A stretch of 64,000 nucleotides of DNA from Leishmania mexicana MHOM/GT/2001/U1103 (GCF_000234665.1 NC_018335.1:1054001-1118000); one strand, 5' to 3'. Positions 10,420 through 20,758 are shown, numbered from the stretch's first letter. The notes: generated from the letters alone by a model not told the origin. A program made the numbers and translations.

Positions 10420-10803
10420 TCACACATACATGAGGTCTGGCCGCACATCGCCATACATATGGTAGAACGCCTCCCACCCACCACGCAGCACATACACGGC
10501 AGGGAGCACGTAGCCGAGTTTCTTCTGTGCCAGTGCGAAGCGGTTGGCTCCCTTGGGGCCCCGTACGAGCGACTGTGCACAGTGAAAGACGGCGACCTCT
10601 TTCCTCTCTTCGAAGAGCGTCTTGGCGAGCTTCTCGTACATCTCTTCCGTGCAGCTAATCGTTGGCATGCTTATCGAGTTCACGATGAAGCCGCAGTCTC
10701 GATCGCTATCCCTGCAGTCTATCACCGCGACCTTGGCGAGTGAGCTGGGTTTGTCGAGCAGCTCCACCAGCTCCTCCGGCTTCATGTACGTGTAGATTGC
10801 CAT
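10420..10803 (-). CDS. ACR2: Arsenate/antimonate reductase ACR2 (rhodanese/Cdc25-like)
   Basis: This 127-residue protein has the rhodanese/Cdc25 fold of Leishmania ACR2, which reduces As(V) and Sb(V) using glutathione/glutaredoxin-type reductant and also has phosphatase activity in the characterised homologue. The active-site HCX5R motif is present as HCAQSLVR, with Cys75 and Arg81, the same numbering as the described L. major enzyme. An upstream DCRDSDRD motif (residues 29-36) is typical of the Cdc25/ACR2 rhodanese fold, and the C-terminus YGDVRPDLMYV is family-like. Start MAIYTYMKPEEL matches the family and the usual length. The frame opens 22 codons earlier only at a GTG. ACR2 matters because pentavalent antimonial drugs must be reduced in the parasite. 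It sits between the Sec7 gene and the 6314-9328 gene with no functional link visible. Confidence 0.95.
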   Translation of the reverse strand: MAIYTYMKPEELVELLDKPSSLAKVAVIDCRDSDRDCGFIVNSISMPTISCTEEMYEKLAKTLFEERKEVAVFHCAQSLVRGPKGANRFALAQKKLGYVLPAVYVLRGGWEAFYHMYGDVRPDLMYV

Positions 10804-12370
10804 TGCGACGCAACCAGGTGAGGTATACAGAAGAAGAAAAGCGCATGAAGCGGCACCGGTGAATGGCACTCACTCACGCACGGCACATTGCCACAGTGGG
10901 CAGGCTGTTTTCTTTTGTCAGGAGCACGTCGTGGCCGCCACCGAGGGACGCGGAAAGTCGCCGTACGGCAAATACAGGGCACGACTACCGTCGCCGTGTT
11001 CGAGAAGTAGCACACTAAGAACGCAACAACGAAAGTAAAAAGAAGACAGCGAGGCGGCAGACAAGTACGTGCGCCAATGGCAAACCTTTTCGCATTAAAA
11101 GGGGTTCCGCTGCATCCTTCCCGTGTGCCCACAACGTAAAGTTAGAGCAGCGCACATGCAAGGGGAGCAGAACAGCCACGCATTCGTCTCTTTTGCGTCC
11201 GGGCGCACTACTTTCGGCAGAGGATGGGTCGTACTGGTGTGTTGGCGCGCCACGGCAGCGGCAGCGCTGTGTTTCCCACCACCGCCTCATTTTTTGTTGT
11301 TGTTTGTTTCATGGTCTCTCGGATAGAACGCAAACAGAGAAGGCCTTGTCGAAACCGACTGCTCTCTCCAGCCTGGGCCCACACTGCCGGCGTTCCTCAT
11401 CCCCACCCACCCCTCGAGGGCAGTGCGGCGTCGGGGCGAAGCGCACGAGCGCCTGCCTCTCCCTCGAGCTATCCAACAAGAAACCTCAGAGAAGAGGAGA
11501 TCTGGCGACAGTGCAGCCGCCTCCTCCGCCTCCCGTCACAGGTGAGTCCCAATGAGCTTTGCTTTATTTTTTTTCTCTCTCCCTGCACTGTGCTTGTTAC
11601 GGTTGCTCTGGTGCGTTTTTTTTTTGGTGCCTGACCGGGGCGGTTGTCCCGTATGCGGTCCCTCTGCCTGTGTCTGTGCCTGCACCTGTGCTTGTCTGTG
11701 TGCCTACACTTCTGGCAGAAAGCGGAGCTAGGGAAAGGGCGCGAGAAGGCCAGAGACGCGAACAAGGTAAAGACACACACACACACACGCACACGCACAC
11801 ACGACTAAGCCGACGGCAGGCAACCACAGCAACAATAGAAAGGCAAAGAACGGAGTGCGCAAACTTCGTTGGCAATCGTGTACAACACTCTCACTGGAAA
11901 ACCACAGCCCCCACACACGCGCAGAGACACGTCTGAGACGACGCAAGGATCGAGATCAAAGCAAGTGGAACATGCAACACACAAGAACCAAATAGAAAAA
12001 GAAAAAGGAGGACCGCATCAGGCGGGGAGACACACACACACGCACACACACGTACATGCACACAGCAAGTGTGTGCTCGCCGTTTGACTGATGCTGATGC
12101 CTGGAGCCGGCGACACGAAAAGCGTGAGCTGATTCAAGTTGTTCGTGTGGAAGGCACCGAGGGAAGGGAGGGAGAGACCGGGTGTCCGTAGTGCGGGGTG
12201 CAGCGGGCTGCGGATTGTTCTACGTGGGGAGCGGGGGGAGGGGGAGTGCAGAGGGGAGAGCAGGAAGAACACGGCTAGCCCCGCGCACGTACGCAGAGAA
12301 GGTGTCACCGACATCGCACCGACCAACTCCAAAATCGTCACTGTGAGCTTCCTCTCCTTCGTCTTCTGCC
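10804..12370. other. Intergenic region
   Basis: It contains the ACR2 5' flank, with a pyrimidine tract near 10826-10845, and the 3'UTR of the Sec7 gene. A (CA)n run lies near 11773-11803, a T run near 11614-11623, and another CA-rich block near 12030-12060. Short open frames are repeat-derived. No gene is supported. Confidence 0.65.
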
Positions 12371-15300
12371 CTACAGCACGTTCAGTAAGAACGGCACAAA
12401 CGTGGCACGGGACGAGGGCAGCAGCCGATACGCCCGCTCATCATCCAGATACCGCTGCAGCACCTCCTCCATCAATGGATGCAGGTCACACAGGTTCAAC
12501 ACAAACGCGGCGGCAACGTCGTACGTGATTTGCACGGTTTCTAACAGCGTGCGCGCAATCGGTGCCTCCTCGAGAACACGGAAGCCCATGTACACGCAGG
12601 ACATGACATGCGGGTACGTGAGCAGTAGCATCTGCCGCACGTGTTCGGCGTAGCAGGGCATAATGTACGGCTGCGGGCGATACGCCTCAGCCTCGACGCA
12701 GTACAGTCGATGCACCGATTCGAGCTTGTGCAGGTACATGGCGGACACCTCACGGGATGCGTGGTGCTGCTCCTCCTTTGTCTTCAGGGTGTCCTTGTTG
12801 TCAACGTAGGTGGGGATCGTGTTGTCCAGTAGCCCCATATCGTCGCTCATCCACACCTGAAGCGTCCTGCTGTCCATGGACGCGTTCGGGTTCTGTGCAG
12901 CCTCAGCCTTTCGAGTCGCCGTCGCAGCTGCCGTGCCGGGCGCACGAGGGGGACTGTGGCCCGAGATACCGTCGCTCTGCAGCACATCGGCCAAAGCCGC
13001 CGGCTCGGTGCCCAACATTAGGTAATCCTTGCACGTCGTCGCGTGAGTCTCCGCCGCGGACGCAGTGGCAACTGCACCACTACCAGCAGCAGCGGCAGAG
13101 GCCGACACACCGGCCGACACCGCCGTCTTTTCAGAGTTCACGATGAAGCTGTTGCTGTTGGTGACGCTCTGCCGCCTCTGCTGGGCTGCCCGCTCCATCT
13201 GGATCTTGGTCGACAGTCGCACCAGCGTCCGCTCCTTCTCAGCCTGCTGCGGCGTGCGACCGTAGATGTCCAGCTCCCACTTGCAGCTCAAAACGCGATT
13301 GAACATGGCTTGGAGGTCCTCCTCCATCATGGGAAACTCGAGACAGGCGTTCGCGTCACGCACGAACTGCGAAACCTGCATTCGGTTGTTCTTCACCAAA
13401 GCGTTGTGCAAATTCGAGTGAAGAAAGAGCAGCACGCCCGCCATGACGTCGGCGTCTCGGGCCGTGATGGAGCTGGGGTTCTGCCTCGCATACTCATTGC
13501 CGAAGCACTGCTGAATCGTTTCCCACACCTTCGCCTCGAACATTGGTCGATCCCAGGACATGAACTTGCACGTTGTGTCACGCATCGCCACATCAATGGG
13601 TATGTCTTTGTAGCTGAAGCAGTGTAGGTACTCCTGCAGCAGCATGCGCGAAACGCCGTCCTTTTGGTTGACCTTTTCGAAGATCGAACTGAGCGCTCCG
13701 CGCGAGATCCCCGGGTACTCGAAGAGGAACCGAGCAAACAGGGTGTAGCTCGACGCACCAGGGGCGACACTTGTCGGATCAGCCCGCTCCGCCTCACTAG
13801 GCGCCCCTGCTGCCATGAACCCGCGACTCTCCAGGAACTCCTTTGCCTCCCTCCAGTGGCCCGAGTTAATGCTCTGCACGGCTTCCTGGACGATGCGCTT
13901 GTTATGCAGGAGGTAGTGGATGTGCTTCCAATGGTAGTTGGCGTTGTTGTCCTTGCTCCAGTGAGGGAGGGCCGTCCCAGAGGCAGCGTCGAGGGGCAAT
14001 GCCACGTTGCGGCCGTGGATCTCGTTCTCGCCTGAGTTGCTGCTCCCTTTGTGGTCCTCCTTGCGACTCGCAGTCGCCGTCGCAGAGTGGCTAACTGTGA
14101 GCAGAGGGTTCGGGTCGACTACCTCGTCTGATTCCCAGCTGTTCAGGCACAGCTCAGTCGATGCGGTTGTACCGATCGTGCTGCCGCCCTCTTGTTGCTG
14201 CCCCTGTTGGGCGTCCTTCTGGTAATCGCGCTGCAGGCCCTCTGCATACTCCCGCGGGTCCTCGGCGATCCACCGGTACAGTGAAGTCATCAGCGTGTGA
14301 ATGACCACCACGCACTCGCTGCGGAGCAGTTGCTGCTGATCGGACGAGAGCCACGGGTAGGCGTCGCCGTTGCCGTCAACGTGATCGAGGAAGGTCATCT
14401 CCACCACGTGCTCCACAAGCAGCTCCAGCATGCCGCCGTACTCGGCGCCAGGGTCGAAGGCGGGGTTGCAGTCGTAGTTTACGAAGAACGAGACGCACAG
14501 GTGCGGCACGGCGAAGAGCTGCCGTATCATGGACAGCACCGCGTGCTTCTGACGGAACCCGGCGTATGGCGAGACCATCAGCGGGAGAAGAAAGGCGCCA
14601 AGCAGCGTGTGCAGCTCGCGCGCCATGTGATAGTGCAACTTGCGCAGAATCATCCCCAGCAGGTGCACAGCTCGCTCGAAAAGCTTGAACGGAGTCGCCA
14701 TGGCCAGATTCTTGGCGATGCACCCCAGAAGCTCGTACTTGCAAGCGTTCAACACAAGGGACACCCACGTTGCACAGCGGTGCTCCTGCTCGCAGTTCGC
14801 CACGGGAAGTCCGTCCAGCACACACTCGAGAGCCCACAACCCCACATCGCGCTCTCGCACGTCACTGTTCGCGTTGGTTGGCGTGCCGCTGCACGGGCGT
14901 GATGCATGCCGGCACATGCGGCGCAGCACTATCAGCAGGTCCTTCAGAGGGCTTGGAAGTGCACCGTCAGAGGTGTTCAGTGTCGACAATGCGTCCAGCA
15001 CGAGAGACTCATCGACGCTCTTGCGGAAGAGCGCCTGTGGGTCGAAAGAAAGGTTCAGCGAGGAAGGCGATGGATCGACGTCGGGCGGGGTCGCCGCAGC
15101 GGCGCTGGCGGCTGCAGTGGCGGACGGCTGTGATCGCGCCAACGTCTGCGCAAAGTGTGAATTGCCTTCATTGCAGCGAGGCGCGTCGATTCCGAGCTGC
15201 GTGGACGACCTGCGGGCCTCACCGAGCACTGGGTGCTCTGGCGATGGCGCCTGCGCGCTCGAGACCTGCCCACTAGCGCTGCTGCTTCTGTCGCCTGTGC

Positions 15301-16945
15301 ACAGCACAGGCTTCATGATCGGCGGCGATGTGGCTGCGGCTGGCGCGCTGACGAGCTCGGAGCGCCCTTCTCTGTGCTGCTGCGGCTGCGTGGCGGCGTT
15401 CCTGCCGGGTTCGCCGGCAGAGCGGGGCGCCACTGCAGTGGCAGCCGAATCAAGCGGTAAGAGACTGGTGCGTTGTGAGGCCGGCAGCGGCACCTCCGCC
15501 TTGTCCGATGGCACGACGTGGATCCAGGTGTAGGGCTCGTTGCTATCGACATCCGTTATGTAGTCGGCGAGGATGGTATCCGTTGAGAAGGTCGAGTGTG
15601 CCTGAGCGCGCCCGTCGGTGCCGACGACTACCTCATCGTACGCCTGCATTGTGACGAATGTGTGCACGACGCGCTTCATCGCTGCCCGGAGCGCCAGGAG
15701 AGCCTCGCATCGTACAGTTTCCTGCGCCCCTCCTGCTGCGACTTTGAAGCAGGACTCAATGACCTGAACCGCAGTGTGCCCATGGAAGCACGCGGCCATG
15801 TCGACGGTGCCATTGTCGGGGTGAGGCGCAATGAAACTATTCCTCTCTCCTTTGCGGCCTGAACAGCACTCTCCTGCTCCGCTCCGGCGCGGTGGCACAG
15901 GGCTGCTAGTGATCAATACAGTAACCAGACGCAACGCGCGCGTCTGCACCGCCGGCTCGGAAAAGCTCTGCAGTATACACTCCGACAGCGCGCAGTACAC
16001 GCCCATAGCAACGGAAACAAGCACGCGGCCCGACCGGCGCGGCGCGCGGCGCCCTTTGAGTGCGCCATCCCCTCTAGCAGCTCCCTCGTAGCTCAGCGCC
16101 GCTGGGTCCACGATGAGAGTGACAATGTCTGAGGGCACCGGCATGACGCGCAGCAGCAACTCCAACGCGGTGATGGTATACTCCGTCAGTTTCCGCCGCT
16201 TCCAGAAGATGGCGCTGAGCACGTAGCCCCAGACGACAGCACTCTGCAATGCGGTGCTGAATGTGACTCTGTCGGTGGAGTACTTCGCGGTACCAGCAGG
16301 CCGCAGCGCACTGGCCGTCGCCCCACCGCTGAGAGACGGGTTCGATATGTGCTGCTCCGCCCTGCTCGCATCGTCTGCCTCTGCGCCGGTGCTGCTCTGC
16401 AACGTTGTCGAGCCGACGGCGTTGGTCGACGAAAGTTCGGCCGCGGTCTTCCGTCGCTTCACGATCACTTCCTTGGCGCGGAGCGACGGCGCAGAAGCCG
16501 AAGTACTCCCAGATGCGCCGACTGTGGCGCTAGGCATGCTCTCTCTCCTGCCAGCCGCATCGTGGGACCTTTGTGTGAGTTGCGTGGGTCGAGCGCCTAT
16601 GACATGATTGGGCACAGAAGAAACGGAAGATCTGCCGCTCCTGGCGCGGTCCTGGGTCTCGAGATTCGAGGGCGGTGTTGCGGCAGCGGAAGCGCCGCTG
16701 GCGCTAGCGCCTTTGCGGCGCGGCGGCACTGTGAGGAGGCGCTCGGACCTGGCCACCGCTGACTCGGCAGCCTTCACTCCGTGCCGCAGCTCTGCCTTCA
16801 CGGCGGCGTTTTCGACCGTTGATTCAACGCGGCGGCAGACCTCGTGAAGCACGGCGCGACACGCCTCGAGGGCGCGGTGCACCAGCTCCGGTGGTGGTTC
16901 TGACCCCGTCCGAGCGGCGAGGGTGGTTGGGGACAACAGCATCAT
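12371..16945 (-). CDS. Sec7-domain ARF guanine-nucleotide exchange factor (GBF/BIG type)
   Basis: This 1524-residue protein is predicted to load GTP onto ARF GTPases at Golgi or endosomal membranes. A HUS-box-like motif (FFVNYDCNPAFDPGAEYGG, near residue 820) and upstream helical DCB/HUS-like segments place it in the large GBF1/BIG group. The Sec7 domain spans about 1010-1220. It starts LLHNKRIVQEAV. The catalytic glutamic finger aligns to Glu1137 (RPMFEAK, versus the usual RLPGEAQ), and the second Sec7 motif LHNALVKNNRMQVSQFV is clear. Long low-complexity Ser/Ala/Thr inserts occur at about 60-190, 500-620 and 1250-1350. The frame is open to 17122, but that stretch encodes a His/Thr repeat upstream of a strong acceptor (AG at 17062-17061), so the tandem ATG at 16945/16942 is preferred. 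Confidence 0.88.
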   Translation of the reverse strand: MMLLSPTTLAARTGSEPPPELVHRALEACRAVLHEVCRRVESTVENAAVKAELRHGVKAAESAVARSERLLTVPPRRKGASASGASAAATPPSNLETQDRARSGRSSVSSVPNHVIGARPTQLTQRSHDAAGRRESMPSATVGASGSTSASAPSLRAKEVIVKRRKTAAELSSTNAVGSTTLQSSTGAEADDASRAEQHISNPSLSGGATASALRPAGTAKYSTDRVTFSTALQSAVVWGYVLSAIFWKRRKLTEYTITALELLLRVMPVPSDIVTLIVDPAALSYEGAARGDGALKGRRAPRRSGRVLVSVAMGVYCALSECILQSFSEPAVQTRALRLVTVLITSSPVPPRRSGAGECCSGRKGERNSFIAPHPDNGTVDMAACFHGHTAVQVIESCFKVAAGGAQETVRCEALLALRAAMKRVVHTFVTMQAYDEVVVGTDGRAQAHSTFSTDTILADYITDVDSNEPYTWIHVVPSDKAEVPLPASQRTSLLPLDSAATAVAPRSAGEPGRNAATQPQQHREGRSELVSAPAAATSPPIMKPVLCTGDRSSSASGQVSSAQAPSPEHPVLGEARRSSTQLGIDAPRCNEGNSHFAQTLARSQPSATAAASAAAATPPDVDPSPSSLNLSFDPQALFRKSVDESLVLDALSTLNTSDGALPSPLKDLLIVLRRMCRHASRPCSGTPTNANSDVRERDVGLWALECVLDGLPVANCEQEHRCATWVSLVLNACKYELLGCIAKNLAMATPFKLFERAVHLLGMILRKLHYHMARELHTLLGAFLLPLMVSPYAGFRQKHAVLSMIRQLFAVPHLCVSFFVNYDCNPAFDPGAEYGGMLELLVEHVVEMTFLDHVDGNGDAYPWLSSDQQQLLRSECVVVIHTLMTSLYRWIAEDPREYAEGLQRDYQKDAQQGQQQEGGSTIGTTASTELCLNSWESDEVVDPNPLLTVSHSATATASRKEDHKGSSNSGENEIHGRNVALPLDAASGTALPHWSKDNNANYHWKHIHYLLHNKRIVQEAVQSINSGHWREAKEFLESRGFMAAGAPSEAERADPTSVAPGASSYTLFARFLFEYPGISRGALSSIFEKVNQKDGVSRMLLQEYLHCFSYKDIPIDVAMRDTTCKFMSWDRPMFEAKVWETIQQCFGNEYARQNPSSITARDADVMAGVLLFLHSNLHNALVKNNRMQVSQFVRDANACLEFPMMEEDLQAMFNRVLSCKWELDIYGRTPQQAEKERTLVRLSTKIQMERAAQQRRQSVTNSNSFIVNSEKTAVSAGVSASAAAAGSGAVATASAAETHATTCKDYLMLGTEPAALADVLQSDGISGHSPPRAPGTAAATATRKAEAAQNPNASMDSRTLQVWMSDDMGLLDNTIPTYVDNKDTLKTKEEQHHASREVSAMYLHKLESVHRLYCVEAEAYRPQPYIMPCYAEHVRQMLLLTYPHVMSCVYMGFRVLEEAPIARTLLETVQITYDVAAAFVLNLCDLHPLMEEVLQRYLDDERAYRLLPSSRATFVPFLLNVL

Positions 16946-17004
16946 GCGCGTGAGAAAGAGGAAATACACACGGGAGAACAGGGGAAAAGAGGGGCTGCAG
17001 TCAT
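16942..17004 (-). CDS. Short upstream ORF overlapping the Sec7-gene start
   Basis: An ATG at 17004-17002 opens a 20-codon frame (MTAAPLFPCSPV...) whose TGA at 16944-16942 overlaps the tandem main ATGs (ATGATG). It lies in the 5'UTR only if the acceptor at 17061 is used. If a second AG at 16996-16995 is used, it is removed. Whether it is translated is unknown, so this is inference from layout. Confidence 0.35.
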   Translation of the reverse strand: MTAAPLFPCSPVCISSFSRA

Positions 17005-18115
17005 TTGAACAATGTGTGTGTGTGTGTGTGTACGTGTGTGTGTGTGACACGCACGCAGATCTACAGCCGCAAGGGGGAGGGGGAGGGGGGGGACAGAGCA
17101 ATGCAGCAAAGAAAGAAGACAAGAAAAGTACCTACGCTGGCACCGGCACAGCTCCTCGACCCCAGTAGCTGTGCGTGTGGGTTCTGGAGAGAAAGGTGAG
17201 GTGGAGAGCCAATCACTCCCAAGAGATGGGATGAGCAGCAGCAGCGGCAGCAGCAACTAGATCGGAACCTGACGGTGTCGATGATGCAGCGCCACATGAA
17301 GAGCAAGCAGCGAGGCGGCGGTGAAGACGTAGTCCACAAAGAACTTCAGACAGAGGTAAACCATCGAACGAAACGTCGAGGGAGCGAGGTCGCAAGGATG
17401 GCCTAGGCAACGATGGATTCGTACCCAGCCAGAAGGATCACTACAGCGGTTGCTGATGCTACGCAGACCGCGAAGGAATGAACAGATGCTTGCACAAGAG
17501 CGGCACAAGAGAGTAGAGAGAGGGAAAAGAAAGGCCCGGTCACCCACGCACATGCGTGGGAGCCGAGGTGCGCCGGAGGCATCACAGGATCGGAGGGTAC
17601 AAAGGTCGAAAGAAGACGAGAGGGGCGAAGAGGAGTAGCTTTGCTGTTGCGGAGAAGCGCTTCATGGCAAAACGCGAGAAAGCCGTCACCATGTCGACAC
17701 GCGCGCAGCTGTTGGCATGCATTGATGAATGGGTGGGGCAGAGAATGCAGCCACTCAGGCGCACTCCCACCCACCCACACACACACACGCACACACACCA
17801 CTCACTTCTCCGATGGGAAGCTTTGTCTCCTGCTCTCTCTCCCTCCCTCTAAAGTATGAAGAAATGTGGAGACCAGGAAGCCTCCGACACGACGGAGCAA
17901 GACGCCGCAAGTCATTGCCGTTGTTCGTATGGGAGCCAATCAAGCAGGGAGAACAGCAAGAAACAGAGCGCCGAACGACCACACCTTCTCCTCGTCATCC
18001 GTCGTCTTGTTGACTGTGTTGGTGCATTGGTGCATGCGTCCTCGCGCCTGTGCGTGCTCATCCGCCTTTGATTGGTTGCCACGCCCTCGCGCACACGCTC
18101 GCCCGCGCCCTCCCT
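16946..18115. other. Intergenic region
   Basis: It holds the Sec7-gene 5' flank, with a (TG)n tract at 17013-17046 and G-rich DNA near 17080-17092, and the 3'UTR of the 18116-20758 gene, with a (CA)n patch near 17779-17800. No other gene is supported. Confidence 0.65.
17061..17095 (-). promoter_or_regulatory. Likely trans-splice acceptor of the Sec7 gene
   Basis: A long C-rich tract (minus strand, about 17095-17070) is followed by GGCTGTAG, with AG at 17062-17061. The ATG at 16945 lies 115 nt downstream. A second candidate AG follows at 16996-16995. Confidence 0.55.
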
Positions 18116-20758
18116 CTACGCGATGGAGTAGCGACTCAGTAGTTCTACTGCCTTGTTCCAGACTCGCCTCTCGTAGGCGTCACTGGGCGGCGCCGGCGCG
18201 GCTTCAGCAGCAGCAAAGCCATCCCACGACACTGCAAGTGTGGAGCTCGACATCGGGTCCATCCCAGTGCTTGTGTTGCTGTCGTGTCTGCCCACCACAC
18301 GGGTGGAGGACGATCTAGAAGGCCCGCCGCGTGATGAGACGCGCGTCGGACTCTCAGACATGAGCGGCGGTGCTGTACGGCGCACTTCCTCCTTGAAGGA
18401 GTCAGAGGAATTGAGGAAAGACACAGAATGCCCCCACGGGCGTAGGGGCTGTCCAAGCCGCTCTCCGCGTTGCCGAGAAGACAGGGCTCCGCCGTCATTC
18501 TCCTGAGGGGCCCCGCTCACATCTCTGCTACCGCGGCTGTGTTGCCAAGACCCCGTGACGCCGCCCCCCTCTTCCCGATAATAAGGATGGGCTGGTTCTC
18601 TGGCGGTGTACGTAGCGGGTGCTGTCGTGCGCAGCACCTCATCTGCGACTCGCATGGCAGTCTGAAGAGATGCCGCAGTGCGTGGCGCTGTGCGGCTAGG
18701 GCCCGTGGATATCGGTTGAGATGACGGCGAAGACATGTGCCGCAGCGCAGGTGGCTGCTCCGCAGGAGCAGCGTCTCCCGCATCACCGTCTCCGTCGTGC
18801 TCGACGGTCCCTCCGCTGTCAGATGCGAGCGGGAACGGGCTGCGTACGGGAGTCCAGCGATGTGGGGCTGCTTGATGCGCGGCACTGAGTAAGGGGCCCA
18901 CCGACTGCCTGGCTGTCGCGTGCGCTTGCGAGTGAGGAGAGCCGCCGGCATCGGGAATGGATGGAGTTGGGCTGCGCGTTGCCGATGAGCCATGCATCAC
19001 TGGCGAAGAACCACTACCACTGTGTGACCTGGGGGACACATCAACGCCGCCGCTGCCGCCGATGTCCACCTTTAAGCTAGCAGGGCCATTGTAAGGCCGG
19101 GCATGGCCAGAAGCAGCGGCAGCGGTTGAGGCATCAGCGCTCGCTCTATGTGGTGCGAGAGGATGCGTAGGCTTCAGCAGGCGCAGGCGCGTCAGAAAGT
19201 GCTGACGCTTCTCCTCCTCCAGCGAGCGGCGCAGCAAGAGCGCCTCATGGCGGCTGCGCGTTAGCATGGCATGGCACTCGGATAGCAGGCGATTCTGCAA
19301 CGCATAGACCAGATCCTCCTGCGAGGTGTGCATCGGTGCGTTGGACGCCATGATGGAGAACTTGGAAGGGGCAAGGCCACTAGTGGAGCTGGCGTCGTTG
19401 CTGGCAACGCCAGAGTCTCGACTACGCAGCGTACGACGCAGCGCGTGGACCTCCTCCTGAAGTGCTGCCACCTCTGCCTGCGTGCGCAATAGTTCATCGG
19501 CGTCGCAAGGTGCATCGTTGCGCGTCGCATGGGCAGCTGACGCCCGGGTCTTCATCGCCGCGGCAGTCCATTCCTCGTGCAGCACCTGCTGCTGCTGCTG
19601 GTTCACAAAGTTCATGGCTGCTGGGGCCAGCGCACGCGCGAGGTCATGGTAGAGTTGCTCCACAACCCTCCGTAGCACCGTCGGAACGTGCTGGCCGTCT
19701 TGAATGCTCATGATACCGTCGAGCAGCTTCTCTGTGGCCGGTGTCGTCGCCGCGGCGGCGACGCGGGACATGTCGAGAGCCAGTGCATCCACTGATAGAG
19801 CTAATGACGGCGGCCACAGTGCTTCCGGTGTGGGAGAGGGCCTGCCGCCTGACACACAGTCATCGCAACGGTCATTCACACCTGTATTGATACCTCCAAC
19901 TTTGCCGCTGTTGCTGCGCTGCATATCGCTGATCTTCTCTCCCAAGAACGCCTCCACTGCCTGCAGCGTGGCCTGGGCCTCTGCGGCCGTCACACGATAC
20001 GCCTCCAGTTCGGCGCGACACTCGCTCTGCTGTGCCTGAAGGAGTGCCTCCACCTGCTGCATCACCTGTGCCTCAAACACGCGGCGTTGCTCCTCTGGGT
20101 ACACGACGAGCTGCGACACGGGGGACGTTGGAGTGGCGGGGAGCGACGACGGCGCCGCGGATTGCGGCAAGGTTGCCGTCGGTGCCGGTGGCGGTGGGGT
20201 GCGCAACTCCGCCAGCGTCCACCTCTCACTGAGGCCGTTGCTTCTCTCCGCTTGTTGGATAGTGGTGGACGTGTTGAGGGTGCCTGACGTAGATGGCACC
20301 ACGGCAGCGGACGGGCGGCAGCGCGGAGAGGGAGGTGAGCCGGTTACTGTGGTGCCGGTGTTTCTTTGCATACCCCAGAACGACGGAGACCGCAGGGGGT
20401 CTGAGGAGCACGACGGCGGCGTTTGTAGCTCATGCTCAACGGTGCCGTGGTCGTCGTCTGCGCGTTTCGTCTGTTCGTCCACCGCATCATCGCCTTCACT
20501 GGCGGTAGCAGATGCGACGCCGTCGCCCCCGTTCTCCTCCACGTGCGTGTTGTACGCCGCCTTGGACAAGTAGTACGAGATGAGACGCCTGGGGGAGTCA
20601 GCGATGGTCGAGGCGGACCCGCGTGTTTGCAGCGGCTGCCGCTGCCGTCGTCGTGGGGACGATGCGGGCCTCCCTGTCGACGATGCCGGTGTGTAGAGAA
20701 GCGGTTTGCGGAGTGCCGACGGCCGCGACATGATCTCCGCGTACGAGCGCCCTGACAT
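18116..20758 (-). CDS. Hypothetical coiled-coil protein
   Basis: This 880-residue protein starts MSGRSYAEIMSRPSALRKPL. Three stretches look like coiled coil: about 223-280 (EEQRRVFEAQVMQQVEALLQ), 423-445 (EVAALQEEVHALRRTL) and 480-520 (ending RRSLEEEKRQHF). They are separated by long Ser/Pro/Thr-rich, probably disordered, segments. The conserved-looking C-terminus is YERRVWNKAVELLSRYSIA. There is no signal peptide, membrane segment or catalytic motif, and I do not recognise the family. A cytoskeletal or basal-body role would suit the architecture but is only a guess. The frame runs 314 codons further upstream in low-complexity sequence. A good acceptor (CGCTTCTGCAG, AG at 20811-20810) lies 52 nt before the chosen ATG, so the longer version is rejected. 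Confidence 0.85.
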   Translation of the reverse strand: MSGRSYAEIMSRPSALRKPLLYTPASSTGRPASSPRRRQRQPLQTRGSASTIADSPRRLISYYLSKAAYNTHVEENGGDGVASATASEGDDAVDEQTKRADDDHGTVEHELQTPPSCSSDPLRSPSFWGMQRNTGTTVTGSPPSPRCRPSAAVVPSTSGTLNTSTTIQQAERSNGLSERWTLAELRTPPPPAPTATLPQSAAPSSLPATPTSPVSQLVVYPEEQRRVFEAQVMQQVEALLQAQQSECRAELEAYRVTAAEAQATLQAVEAFLGEKISDMQRSNSGKVGGINTGVNDRCDDCVSGGRPSPTPEALWPPSLALSVDALALDMSRVAAAATTPATEKLLDGIMSIQDGQHVPTVLRRVVEQLYHDLARALAPAAMNFVNQQQQQVLHEEWTAAAMKTRASAAHATRNDAPCDADELLRTQAEVAALQEEVHALRRTLRSRDSGVASNDASSTSGLAPSKFSIMASNAPMHTSQEDLVYALQNRLLSECHAMLTRSRHEALLLRRSLEEEKRQHFLTRLRLLKPTHPLAPHRASADASTAAAASGHARPYNGPASLKVDIGGSGGVDVSPRSHSGSGSSPVMHGSSATRSPTPSIPDAGGSPHSQAHATARQSVGPLLSAAHQAAPHRWTPVRSPFPLASDSGGTVEHDGDGDAGDAAPAEQPPALRHMSSPSSQPISTGPSRTAPRTAASLQTAMRVADEVLRTTAPATYTAREPAHPYYREEGGGVTGSWQHSRGSRDVSGAPQENDGGALSSRQRGERLGQPLRPWGHSVSFLNSSDSFKEEVRRTAPPLMSESPTRVSSRGGPSRSSSTRVVGRHDSNTSTGMDPMSSSTLAVSWDGFAAAEAAPAPPSDAYERRVWNKAVELLSRYSIA

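Noticed and set aside
14640..15533. Plus-strand 297-codon open frame
   Set aside because: It is a shadow of the Sec7 gene on the opposite strand, with Ser/Cys-rich composition.
16946..17122. N-terminal extension of the Sec7 protein with a His/Thr repeat
   Set aside because: It is a translation of a (CA)n tract, and a strong acceptor lies inside it.
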